From: Gymnogyps californianus
Taxonomy: Eukaryota > Chordata > Aves > Accipitriformes > Cathartidae
Reading direction: 5' to 3'
NCBI RefSeq assembly: GCF_018139145.2
Contig: NC_059478.1
Location: 11,453,001 to 11,517,000 of the forward strand
Length of the DNA stretch: 64,000 bases
The notes below the pieces were generated by a model. That model ran no database searches. It worked only from the letters and a program-made list of their open reading frames with translations, and was not told the origin of the DNA. Numbering within the stretch: position 1 is the first letter of the stretch; every line of letters begins with the position of its first letter. Positions 47,201 through 59,500 of the stretch are shown one piece after another. A program made the position numbers and the translations under genes.

Positions 47201-47932
47201 AAGAAATCATATTCAGTCATGGAGGTCTTCAAGTCCTGACCTAGACCTAAAAAAAACCCAGTATGGTATTTTCTGGCATTCTCTGTACTGAGCTGTTTGG
47301 GATGGCTTTCTTCTGTGGCTCCTAAACACATCAGATAAAGTTTGGAGCCATCCAGTAATTGCATGTTCCAAGGTCCTTTTCATATCTACAGCAATTCTGT
47401 TAATGTTACCTCTTTTAAAGCTCTTTATTAGTAAATATCATCAGATAAAAGGCTACATACTCTGGATTTCTCCTCTGTAAAAGTCCATTAAATAAACAGA
47501 GTATTACCAGCTGACTGACTTCTCGGCTTAGGTTACTGAGGGTTTTAGTGGGCTGTTAATAACTACAGGTATGGCTTTTTTGACTTCCTCATTTGGGGGG
47601 GGGAATTTTGCTCATCCGATCACCTCTGTTTTCCTGATTCCTTCATGTATGAACTTGCCCTAAACGAGAGCCATCTCTAACTATGTTTTCTTTTGTGAGT
47701 TCAAAATACCTATTAATCTGAAAATAATTTTAGAAAGTGTATTCCACTGTTGAAATAGTGGCCATGACACTACTATTTTGTATCTGGACTTTCGTATAAG
47801 AATTTCATATATTTAAAATCCATAATTGAGTTTCTTTTCAAGATAAATTTCAGGAAGACAAACCTTAAACAGACCTGTGTCTGTTTAAGTGTGCTTATCT
47901 GGGAACTAAGTCAGACATTAGGACTGTATCAT

Positions 47933-47953
47933 AGTGTGTGTGTATGTGTGTGT
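47933..47953. repeat. Short (TG)n microsatellite
   Basis: About ten TG units with one TA interruption. Confidence 0.85.
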
Positions 47954-50900
47954 CTGGAGTGGCAGGTTAAACTGTAGTGGCAATCTTTCACATGGGTGTG
48001 CTACACAGTTGTTTGCAGGACTTGATATCTTACTTTGTATAGATTTCAGCTAGGTTTGATGTTGTCCTTGCTCTAGAAAAGTAAAGTGTTTTCTGTGGTG
48101 TGTCCTAGACCTCTTTCTTGTTTCTCCCATCTCTACCATCAAAACTATGTATCACAGGTATATAAGCAGGACTTACTTTCTTTTTTTATGGCGGTTGCTA
48201 AATAATGCTGCCAGGTTTGTCGAGTCAGAAATGTAATCAACGCTCTACATAGCGTTTTTTAGAGACTGAGATTGAAAAGGAAATAAATAACAAAATCAGC
48301 ACTGCTGGTCAAGAGTCGCAATGAGGTGTTTTCCAGGGGAAAGAATAGTAACAGTAAAGCCAGGACTCGTTGGTCCTATTCTCTGTGCTGGTGCACAGCA
48401 TTGTCTTTTTGTCCATTCCTTATGCCCCACCGAAAAACCTTGGCTGCAGGACTCCCCAGTTTTGGGGGAATTAGAAATATAAAGATTTAATCTTCACTCT
48501 TTAAAAGTAATTTTCTAGCTCTTTTTCCTTGCTAAGATAGAATGGAAACCATAAACTAATGGTAAATGTCAACTAACCGCTAGACTTGAAAGAACCAGCA
48601 GCTGGCTTCTGCTTATGAAGCAGAGAAACTGTGTGGGAAGAGATGTAAAGAACCTCCTCAAATACCCACTCTAACAGAGGGGCGGGGGGGAGACTACTGA
48701 ATACGGGTTTTAACCTTTAGAATTCTTTTGCTGTTCTCTCCTATCCTTAGACTTGTATGAAAATGCAAAATGGCAATTGATTTGTTTCAGACAAAGGCCC
48801 CATGCCACCTAAAATTAATTTCTGATAAGAAATAGGACACTTAATTTGCCTGTATCAATTTTGTGTCTGTTGAAGATTTATAGTATGAATCTCAAACATT
48901 TTTTTAAATGTATTTAATGAATAATTGTTTGCAAAGAGCTTGAGTGTGCCTCAAATAAGATGCAATGTTTCAATGCAGCAATGTTATTAACAACATTCTT
49001 AGAGCAGTACTGAAATGGCAGTACTTAAAATGCATCTACCACAAATTTGAAATGATGGGTTAGTTTTGTGTACAAGTAAACATAGGGGAAATAGATCGGG
49101 TGATACTCATTCATGATATACAAACTGAGATCAAAAATAGTCCACAGGTTTATACTAATATAAATTGAGACAAATTCTAGGTTGGCAACGCTGACCTAAA
49201 AGCTGTCTAAGCAAGGCAACTAATGTTTCTCCTGCTTCTAACAGGAAGTCCGTACCTGCTGTCGAGGAAAGACAAAAGGTTGTTTTGGGATGTTTTTGTT
49301 GTTTAAGTAACTTTTTTTGCAATAATTTATAGATCCTTCATCACTTTCTGATATGGAAAACAATGTACAGCCTTATTAGTTCATGGCACAATGATTTTTA
49401 AGTTATTTTAAAAAGATTCAGGGTAAACAGACTAGAAACTGAAGAAAGAAAAGCTTTTTCTGAAAATAGTCAATTACAAGACACTTAACCAATATATCTG
49501 AAAAATGTGGTAGCAATCTGTCTGGTTTTTAATTGGAGAACTTTCTGTATCTAGATGCTGATTTTACTGGGCAGATGAAACTGCTCTCAAGGAATGGTAA
49601 ATATTGTTCAGTATGGGAAGATTGTTTTTATGTGTTTGACGAACAAATCTCATATGCAAAAAAAATTAATAGAACTGCAACTCTGTTATTTCACCTGCTC
49701 TTCTTTTAAAAGTGTCCTTTCTTGTTTGCTGACAACTCCCACTATGGACCACTTGTCCGTAGTCCCGGGAATTACTATTAACTCCCCAAGATGGGGGTGG
49801 GAAATTAGAACTGGTGAGCAAGGGCTGGAAGGGTACCAGCTGGAGGATATTTGTGACAGATAAGAATAACAGGAAGAGAGAGAAAAAGAAATAGTCAGCA
49901 CTTTTGGCTTTTTAAAAGTGGGGTGCAGATGACTTGCTGTTATGTTTTTGCAATGTCTTGTTTCCAGACTGCTGGCTTAGCCACATCTTTAATTTGTGCA
50001 GTCTGTAACAGCTGCTTCTGCTGCTACCACAGAAAGAGAAATTATAGTTTCCAAGCCTTCATTTCATCCCTCTTACCTATAATCCTCAAGTTCCAGTCTG
50101 TCTGACCACTTGACTAAGCTTTTTTAATTAGCAGATCTTTTGGGGGGCCCTTAAATATGTTTTGCATATACAGAAGCACTAAACAGCCTTGGAAACTCTT
50201 GACGAGATGAAAAACATCCTGCTGGGAATATAAAATGACACATAGTGCCTAGAATAACAATTGCCATAATTGAGATTTTCATGTGCTATATTAGAAGGAA
50301 TCATTTACCTGGGGTCCTGTTCTTATGAAAAGAAAAGAAAAAATGTTTAGCCATTTAAAAAACTTGTCTGTTTAATTCAGTCTCTACACAGTTTTGTTGA
50401 TTCCTCTGAAGGAGGCTTATGAGCTTGGCACAAAATACACAAAAAGCCTGAGATGAAAACTAGCATTCAAATATTTCTGTGCAATCTGTGGTTTGGAGGT
50501 ACTTACTTGATTTGCCCAAATGAGGCAGGTGGAGTTTCATAATGATCTTTTCCTTGTACCTGAGACCACTGTGCTGCCTGATCATTTGGCTGAGGTGGCA
50601 CATTGTTAATGAAGTGCTAATAAACAACATAATTTGGGAAGGTACACTCTTCTGTAGAAGATAATAGCTCTCACTGCTGCAAGTATCTTAATGTAATCAA
50701 AGAAAACAGCTTGTTTTAATCATTTACTAATTGTATGGCACAACCAACTAATCTCTGGGATGTACCTTGGAGACCTGATAACATGTTTCATCGACTTCTG
50801 GGGAACCGACACAGATGATGTTGGTCAAATTGCCCTCAGTTCACTCCATTTGCTGGTCTGCAGCTCTGTGGTGATTTGTCTAGAAGACAAAGAAATAAAG

Positions 50901-52568
50901 GATTTTGTGTAATAGTTTAGGATATGCTCAATAGATCAGCTGATTGGTCTTGACATTACCCAAGGAAAAGTCGCTAGCATCATTATAAAAGGTCTGAGTG
51001 TTTTTGTACTACTTGTACTAATTCTTTTCTTTGGATTTTCAGGTAAAATATGTTGTACTTCAAGTTAGCTCTGAGTGAAATAAGATTATCCAGAATATTA
51101 AACTGAGACACAATACTGTGAATAAGCCTTAAATTTTCAATAATTTAAACATCATAAATACATAGGTCTGTGGTATTTTGTTTCATGCTGTTCTAGTTTG
51201 CTGTTCTTGTGAGATTATTCAGACATATAGAACAATAAAAATTTGCCAGAAAATGAGCTCTAGACTTATTTTTCGTGCTGCAGATAAGTGTTGATAAGAT
51301 CCTTCTCTGTAAACTCAAATATTAAACCTGTATGCATCAGTCTCTTTCCATAGTGTAGCTTTGAATTAATTTTCTGTCTTAAAGAAAAATAATCCCACTT
51401 AAATACTCAAATACAGGTCTAGGTAATAGCCTGATCTTTGTTGGTACCATGCACCAATCCTGATGAAAGTTGCAAAAATCCTGCAGTCTTTCAATAGCTC
51501 TGAAAATTGTTCCAATCTTAGCCTGCAATGTTCAAAGGCACCTGAAGAAGTACATAAACGACTATGCCCTGTCCCTGAAGTGCAGTGGGTTTTTGGGATT
51601 CCCAAAGCCTTCTAAATTCTTGGCATTCAGGTTTGAAAATGCTAGGGCTCAAGTAACAAATATTTGAGTTGTTTGTTAAAGCCACTTTATTAAATTTGAC
51701 TTATCTAAATAAGTCTAGTATCAAGTAAGTATGGTATATTAAATCTAAAAAGAAATCTTCTCAAATCTATACTTTTCAATGGTCTAATGATTACTTTTTG
51801 AAGAGCTTGTGGTTTGCAAAATACTGTAATTATACAGCATATGCTTAAAAAGACTGGTCTGTAGTATTAACATTCATGCAGTTTCATGGAAGACATTTTG
51901 AGAATTTTGGTTCCATCTTGTTTAGCTACACCCTCTCCATTATGATTTGTGGAGGAACATGCAAGTTTGAATTCTTCGAATAGCTTTGAAAAATCTCACA
52001 TTTGTTGTTTGTCTATTTTATAGGACATGAAAAAACCCCCACCACCCCTCAGGGAATTAAAGCACAGTGCTTTAATTACATAATGCCCATTAATGCTAAT
52101 AAATTTTATGCTAAAGACCTATGCTGTACCAGTGCCAACTAAAACATAAGTCTCCTTCCTTTTCAAACACTGTGCCACATATTGCCTGGACATGCGGTCA
52201 TTAAAATGAACTCGGTTGCAATGACAGACATTAGACAAAGATGGAAGATTTCATTTTTACTTTCAACAGCTTTTATAGGTTGAAATAATTCTAGGATTTG
52301 TTCTCCAGGTAATCTTTAAAAGCATTCAAGTAGGAATACTGTTATCTGAGTGAGGGAACAGGCCACTATATATGTGAAATCAAGTGATAATATTTTTCAA
52401 CTGCTGCAGTGTTTCTATAATCTGATAGACTTTTCCCTCCAAAGATCCCTTTGTCTGAAGAATGAGTTTACCAGCTGTAAGAGAAAGCATGTTTGTAACT
52501 ATTCATAAATCTTGTTTCTTAGTTCACTCTCTGTTCTGTATCTCTCACCTAGTCAATAACTGCAGCCC

Positions 52569-52590
52569 TTTTGTTTGTTTGTTTGTTTTT
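52569..52590. repeat. Short (GTTT)n microsatellite
   Basis: About four to five GTTT units running into a T-run. Confidence 0.85.
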
Positions 52591-53399
52591 TAAAAAGTAT
52601 AGCTCTGCTATTAGTAGTCCTTCCAGAGTTTGACCGCAGAACTAAGTCTCCTTCTCTTGCAGTATTTCTGGAAATCAGGGAATCGCATCGTTCTTGATCT
52701 ATGTGTTAAGGTGCAGCAGTTCTTCTGCTTTCTGTGGGTGGAGTACAGGAGGAGATTAGGATCCACTTTATGAGAATTTGAAGGGGAAAAAAATGTATCA
52801 GTAAGAGGATCAAACTAGTAGATGCAGACTTTTTTCACATCTTTGTAGTGAGCCAACATTTAGGATCCCTTTGTACTAACGAAACAAAAACATGATGGTG
52901 GTTTGGTGTGATTGAGAATGGAGACCAAATGGGAATAGCTGTGCATGAGGAGGATGGCATTTTATCAGAGCAGATGAGAAGATTTGTGGCAGCAGGAACA
53001 TGAGATGAGGAGGGGCTGAGTTGATGGTTGGATGGTAAAATGCATAAACAGAACAAAAAGCATTTAGATACTGTCTGGCTATGAAGACTTAGAAAATGCC
53101 TAGACTTAGCAAGTGGGAAGATAGTGGGATCAGCCAAAGGGATGTGAAGAAATTTAATGAAAAATAAATGTAAACTTGTACCTAAATATGCAGTGTTCAA
53201 GGTTTGTTCTTATTGTTCCCTGTCCTTCACCTCAGATGGAATAAGGTTGTTTCTCAGCACAATCTTTGTTTTTTCATATATTGTTCTTGACTATCCCAAT
53301 CCCTGTATAATGATCTGTGGTCATCTCCTGAAGTGGTTTTATTAGTTAGTCAAAGGATTACCAGCACTTAGTTTCTTAAATCTATCTTCAGAGCAGTCT

Positions 53400-53607
53400 T
53401 TAGGAGCAGGCAGAAGGGAAAAGTGAGGGCTGTGAGGCAGCACGTGGGTTCAGAGTGAGAACTGTGCCACATCCTCATGGCCTGGGTCTGGGTGGGCAGG
53501 GAAGATGCCACAGCATGTGGCTGGGCTGAAGGGAGGGGGAATGTGAGGGTGAGGATAGGGTAGAGAGCTGGCCTTGCTGCCTGTGGTGCTCTCTGCAGGG
53601 CAGGGGG
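53400..53607. other. GC-richer patch, purine-rich on the plus strand
   Basis: About 200 bases clearly richer in G than the surroundings, with many GGG and CAGG blocks, leading into the 25-bp tandem repeat. Minus-strand frames 53368-53700 and 53475-53684 are open but proline/serine-rich and low-complexity, as expected from such composition. It may be a diverged repeat of unknown family. Confidence 0.4.
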
Positions 53608-53673
53608 CCCCTGGGAGTCCTCTTGTAGAGAACCCCTGGGAGTCTTCTTGTAGAGAGCTCTTGGCAGTCGTAT
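53608..53673. repeat. 25-bp tandem repeat (2.6 copies)
   Basis: Unit 1 (53608-53632) and unit 2 (53633-53657) differ at two positions. Each begins CCCCTGGGAGTC and ends TTGTAGAG plus one or two bases. A partial, more diverged third unit follows to 53673. Confidence 0.85.
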
Positions 53674-56376
53674 TTTATCCTCAATTGCTAAACCTGTCAA
53701 TTCAGGGCATTAATCCCATTTTTAGTATTTTCATTACGTAATGTTTTCTATGTTCTGTTTATACTGCGTTAGTCTTTCTGCTGAAAGACTGGAAGACTTC
53801 AGCTGAATTTGGGTGGCTCTGCCACCAGATATGTAGAAGCAACCTCACATAAAAGAAAAAAGGGCTATTATAAACAGAGTTTGTAAGAACCTTACATGTT
53901 GATGAGCAGTAATTATCAGAGCTGGGAGCATTTTGATAAACCTTACTGATGACTAAGCATCCATTTTACACCTCTACTTCCCAAATTCCCAGTCTGGTGG
54001 GATCTCATTTTTAACAGTAGCTACTTTTGCCACTGTGTCCTAATGGATTGGAATCACACTTAAAATAATGGATAGTTTTTAATCTTGTATGCTGTTGTAA
54101 ATATCCTTTTTATTTTTAAATTAATGAGAAACTTGAATCATCCCAAATATTCCCACCATCGGTTGCACTTTTTCCCAACTTTCTGACTAGTTTCAAAGAG
54201 AAATCATGTTCTTGCTTTTTCTTCTGCTCTGCTTGCCTGTGTTCACCTCACTGCTGATCTCCCTGCTCACAGGCAGACCTGTTCCAGCTCAGTGATGAGT
54301 GCCAGTCATGATAGCGTAACAAGCCAAAAGTAGTAAACTTGCTATGAAAAGCTTGCAAACTTGGAAGTGCTTAGGTGCCAGGGTTTTAAACTCATTGCAA
54401 CTTTATTAACGACACCCTGGGGGAAGAATCTTTTAATAGTAAACACATTCAAACAGATTTGAGCTAAAAAAGCTGGATTTACTTTGTTTTGGTTGCATGT
54501 GTACTACAGCATTATCAGGAGATGATTAAGAGCAACAGCAGTGAACTCTTAGCTTGGATCATGTTGAACTGAAGGTTCTCCATGACTGAAAATGTTTTTC
54601 CAGCTTTATGGGAGCTTTTCCCCTCCCACCCCCCGTAGCAGTTTGCAGCTTAAGAGCAGCCATGTGTTAAACAGCATTTGTTGAGCTTACTGAATAATCA
54701 AATATTATTTCACTTTTTTTCTTGAAACATTCATACCTGCTCTGCTTTTGAAATGACGCATGTGCCAGCATGCTGTTCTTCCTGGTAGTTTCTATATGAA
54801 ATCTGTTTTCCCTGAGAAAATGGAATCTTTGTGTCTTTGTCTCCTTGCTATCTTTCAGGCATGTTTTGGCAGGAGCTCTGACTGTCGAGGCACTGGAGAG
54901 GAGGGGCCTTGCACTCATTTGTCAGCTTTTCTTGCATCTGTAATTTTTGTCCACTCAGCAGTACTGGAGGGGCTTAAAAAAGGGGGGAGAGCTCATAGCT
55001 GTTGAAAGTCAAACTCTTGAAATAATTGCTGGACTGTAACAGTTTGGGAAAGGTGTGTGTGGGGGGAGAAACTACAAATGTTATGGCTAAAACCAGCTTT
55101 AGGTTTAAGGTTTTAGCAACTCTACATTTCACGTAATTGCATGCCTTTTCCCCATATATCTCTACAGGCAATGGTACTGTGTTTATAGACTTGTTTATTG
55201 CGTGTTGATAAACTGGCTTTTTTAATGGTGATGAAAATTATTTCACTGGTGTTCAAGACTTGGTTGTTTCTAACCAACAGCTTAATTTAAAACATTTCAA
55301 GTCTTGTCTGACTTTTGTCCTAATCCTCTGCTGCAATCTTCCTTCACAGGCTGTGTGCTTTCATCTCCTTGTGTAATGTAATCAAACAGAAATTAGTTAA
55401 TTTTTTTTATTAGAAGACAGATCCCTTCATACTAAAGACAGCATTTTTCCTCTTCAGCTTTTTATGGAATATTAACGTTGATCTCTCCTCCTCGTTTCAG
55501 TAGGCTATTTAAGCTCAGGGCTCATACTGTGAGCTGTTAATTAATCAGTGTGACAGATGAAGAAAGTATCCAACTATGAAAGAAAACCTTACTTCAGTGA
55601 CTAACAATAAGGATGTGAGCCCAAGTGATTTAAAGGATTTTTTTTTTGGTGAATGTGTGATAAGGTGTCTTAAGCTATTCGAGGTAACGATGGTTTTTTC
55701 AGTCAGTTTGTGTCTCTGCACAAACATTAAAGGGCTTATCAATATTTTGTCTTGAAAAGTCTAGACAGGAGTTAAAAGAGCCTCTCCTACAGTTTGAAGA
55801 GATTCTGTTTCCCATAATTAATAACAGGAAACAAGTAAATAAGGCTTTACTGACAAATGAAACTGCAACAGTAACATGTACCCAGAAACATTAGCTCCTA
55901 GCTGAGAAATATAGCTGAGGTCTGTTGGTTTTAGTGTACAGGAAAAGATTGCTGTGGAAGCACATTAGAGCTTTGCTCAAGTCTAATTCAGTTATGTGAT
56001 AGCAGACTAAAAGTCCAAAAGTAATGATAATGCATTTAATTATTAAGAGTGATTCCTGACCTTTGTTTACGTCTGTGTTATTGTCCAAGAAGTCTTCCCC
56101 TGTCATTATTTGAAACTCTTTGAACTCAAAAGGAGATTTTCATGTTTATTTAAAAGCTACCAGAAGGCATTTCAGACATTTCCTGGAACAAACTGTATAT
56201 ATGTATTTTAGGAAGATAAGAAATGAAAGGAAACTTGAGGAAAAGCTTTTAATTTTCTTCCTTTTTGAAGATTGTATTTTCCCTTCAAAGATACCTTTTC
56301 AGAAAGTAGTTGGAAACCCTTCCCTCCCCCTCCCCAATTCCTCTTGTTAAAATCAGTTAAACAACAAAAGGGGAGT
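53674..56376. other. Unassigned noncoding DNA
   Basis: No gene is supported. A good pyrimidine tract and acceptor ('cttgctatctttcag' near 54859) lies within the open frame at 54760-55005, but there is no matching donor or recognised peptide. G-rich runs occur near 55056-55068. Confidence 0.5.
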
Positions 56377-56421
56377 TAGATCCTCATCTCTTCTGTACCA
56401 GTGTAAAATTAGAGCAGTGCT
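56377..56421. repeat. Ancient palindromic-type repeat relic, copy 3
   Basis: 'tagatcctcatctcttctgt' followed by 'accagtgtaaaattagagca' shares the 'atcctca..ct....ccagtgtaaa' pattern of copies 1 and 2. It is short and diverged. Confidence 0.3.
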
Positions 56422-56536
56422 ATTTATCTCACTGAGCTGTTAAGGTCATTTCAGTAACTCCACATTGCAATGACAAAAATTCAGTCTTGCCCTTGCCTGC
56501 CATACTTATGACTTTCTTCGATTTTTGGGTTACATT

Positions 56537-56599
56537 GGGGGGGGAGGTTGAAGGGGGAGGAAAAGGAGGAGGTTTCTGTGTGTGTGGTTGGGGGGGCGG
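56537..56599. repeat. G-rich/purine-rich tract
   Basis: G8 at 56537-56544, G5 at 56553-56557, several GG and GGAGG blocks, a short TG run, then G7 at 56590-56596 and GG. It is a candidate for four-stranded DNA structure on the plus strand, although some spacers are longer than the usual limit. Confidence 0.75.
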
Positions 56600-59500
56600 T
56601 TGTTTTCCTAGGGAGCAGCAATGACTGAATGCAATATTCAGAAGCACTGGAAAGCACATTTAACTCCATGTTTGTGCTGGACCTTAAGTCTGAGCGTGTT
56701 GAATTATGGGTTCATCGTCTGGCATGTTGACTATATGATACAACTGTGTAATATAGACTGTATGTCATCTTAGTGCTGACCTTGAAAAGAGAAGAAAAGC
56801 GAATTTGTTTCGCTGTTTCTTAGATACACTAGACAGTAAATTCCTACTTTAGCTATTTAATTTACAGTTAACTACTAGAATTATTTTTTTCCCTGTAGAA
56901 AGCCCAACAGCTCATCTACTGAAAATGACAAGATAGGCCAAAATAAGCCTGTTTGTAGAGCTAATGTTTTTCCTTTTCTGTACATCTTAGAAGATTAACA
57001 GCCGTTGCTGTACAGGAGCGTGGTGATGAATACTAAATAGTCTGTCCATAAGGCATTTTGGAAGGAATTCAGTAAATTCAAAGAAGATATCCCAACATTG
57101 TATCCCATAAATTTGTTTATTTTTTCCACTGACTGTAGCTAATACTATGGAAGCAACAGACTATATCCGAAGAGAAGACACAGTATTTACAATACCTTGT
57201 CAGGTTAGAATGTTTACTGGCTGATATGTTTTTATTGTTGACTGATTAAATGAGAGATGTGAGCACATATACCTAACTTTAAGCATAGGCTTTTTCCATT
57301 CAACTCAATGAGATTATATATTTCCATAGTTCATAAGTGGACTTCTGTTATTTTCTAAATGTATTTCCCTCCCCTGCTAAGTACTGAGTTCTGTCACCTT
57401 GAACCATACATGCCAGTATCCAGCTAGACTTACAGCTTTTAAATGAGACAGCTTATGGAATATGGTGCTACTTGACACAAGCGCTTGGGTTCTTACTACA
57501 AATAAATATCTCAGATGTTGCTTGAAATGACTATTGTAACAGGAAAAAGTAAAAAAGACAACTGTTGAAGGTGCGCTTTCAGGGTAACTATAAGGTGTTA
57601 TGTCAAGTTTTTTCCCTAACTCAGAACTATAACTAGTCAATTCCTGAGGGAATTTTATTGTGGATAAGGTGTTTTCTTTACCGCAAAAAAAGTTACATTA
57701 CACAGCAAAGCTTTGAATAAAACTGTGTCAATTTTTCATTTATTTGGGACCTTTGAAAATCACGTGTTTATATGCTGTATGTAATAGATCTAGGGCTAGA
57801 AATTTCTCTAATTAAAAAGAAAAGAATATACAAACCTTTTTAATAAATAATTTGAGTATCTTCAATTGCACATCCCAGAGGGAATTTTCATATCAAGCCT
57901 AATCTTTGTATTCAGCTTTTAATGTGCGTTTTGCATAACTAAGGAGGAAACTTTCATGTTTAGGGTGCTTCTTTTAGAAAGAAAGGTGATCCATCAGTGG
58001 ACAGTTTAAATTCTTTGAATTGTCAGATTATACGTTACTGGTGTTGTGTGCACTGGTACATGTAGATTGATTAAATACATATTTCAGAGAGACTAACAAG
58101 TATAGTAAATAGTAGAATAGTGTAAAATAAGGTTCCTGATACAGACCCAGGTTAATCTAAAAGATGCTAATACAAAAACCTACAGTCCTAACAGGACTGG
58201 GTATTGGTAGCAGAATTTTGTTATCTTAAACCTTATAGGTACGTAGTTTCCAAGTGAAGCTCTCTTCATAACTAGTAGTTTGCAGGATATTACCTAGATT
58301 TCCTGTTTATTTTATGTGGTATTGGAAGTATGATCTTGTGCCTTTTTCCAAAAGGATGAAGGCTGGTTTTTTTATAGGGTATTATCCAAAGCCTACTCTG
58401 TAAAAGGCGCAAGGTTCAAAGTAGCTGTAGGTACCCTGATTATACCACACCTTTTAACACAATATTTCTTTGTCCTCTAGGATTTTTAATTACTTTGAGC
58501 ATATTTTTCTTTGTGTGTGTTTGATTGGACCTGATGCATTCCTTCTCCACCTTTTTTAAATATTTTTGATTGTCTAATTTACTGAAGGGTAACGAGAATT
58601 TTATTTCTGATTCAGTGGTAGGCTCCTTACAAGAAACTGAACTTGAATAAAGTGAAGAAAAATGCATTTGCGTTCAACTTCAAATGTTAAAGTTTTTAAT
58701 TACTTTCCGGACTATTATTTAAGTATTCTAAGGGTTTATTTTTATAGTGCTTCACATTAGGATGGGAACTCTTTTGCAAATTCCTTTAATTCACAGAAGC
58801 TGGGAAGCTCTGCTTATTTCTTTTAAGCAATAAAGCAATAACCTAATTTTAGCACACATTTTAAAGAAGGTATTCCCATTCATCCTCCTGGTAAATTAAA
58901 TAATGATTATATAGGTGACAATACTGTAAATTATGGTAAATGCGTGAAAGCAGATGCATGCAGATGGATTATGACTTAAAGAATTTGCCTGAAATGATAC
59001 TTTTACCATGGCTAATATTGGCCAGCTCTTGGAAAAGTTCACCCTACTGTGTGCAGGAGCTCTCCAGGCTGCCACTAAGCAGTGCAAAAGAAAAAACATT
59101 CCAAGTTACTAGCAGGTGATTAAAAACTATGGATTGCCAATAGGATATGTGAGTTCAGGCTTTTAATCTTCAAAGGTGTTCACTTTAGAGATTCATTTAA
59201 AAAAAAATACTTCAAACTTTTGGTTACTTGTTGTAAAATATGGAAGAGAAGGTGCCTGCTACCATTAAAGGCTTTTTTAAAATTATTATTTTCTGTAAAG
59301 TGGCAACACTTATTGCTACATTTATTTCAGCAGAAAGAGCTGAAGAGTAGCTATAGAGTGGAGAAGGCTCCTGGCTCTCTGAAGTCTTTCTCTGTTATAC
59401 ATCCTAGAAGGGGTTGAGAAGGAGGGGCAATGCCCTGGGAGTCCTCACTGTGCTTTCTTGACCATGACAGTCAGTAGTAGTGTCAAAAACCAGAAAGAAA

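Larger units (their letters stand above)
44218..53399. other. Unassigned noncoding DNA
   Basis: About 9 kb without a supported gene. It holds a TG microsatellite at 47933-47953, a G-run near 47597, a GTTT repeat at 52569-52590 and a C-rich run near 52036-52050. Frames at 45070-45363, 45886-46257 and 52835-53200 (minus) are open but have no recognised domain. The block near 48890-49020 is AT-rich and might be regulatory, but nothing specific can be shown. Confidence 0.55.

Noticed and set aside
52835..53200. 121-codon minus-strand frame
   Set aside because: Rich in H, S, P and L, as expected from reading a G/A-rich opposite strand. No domain.
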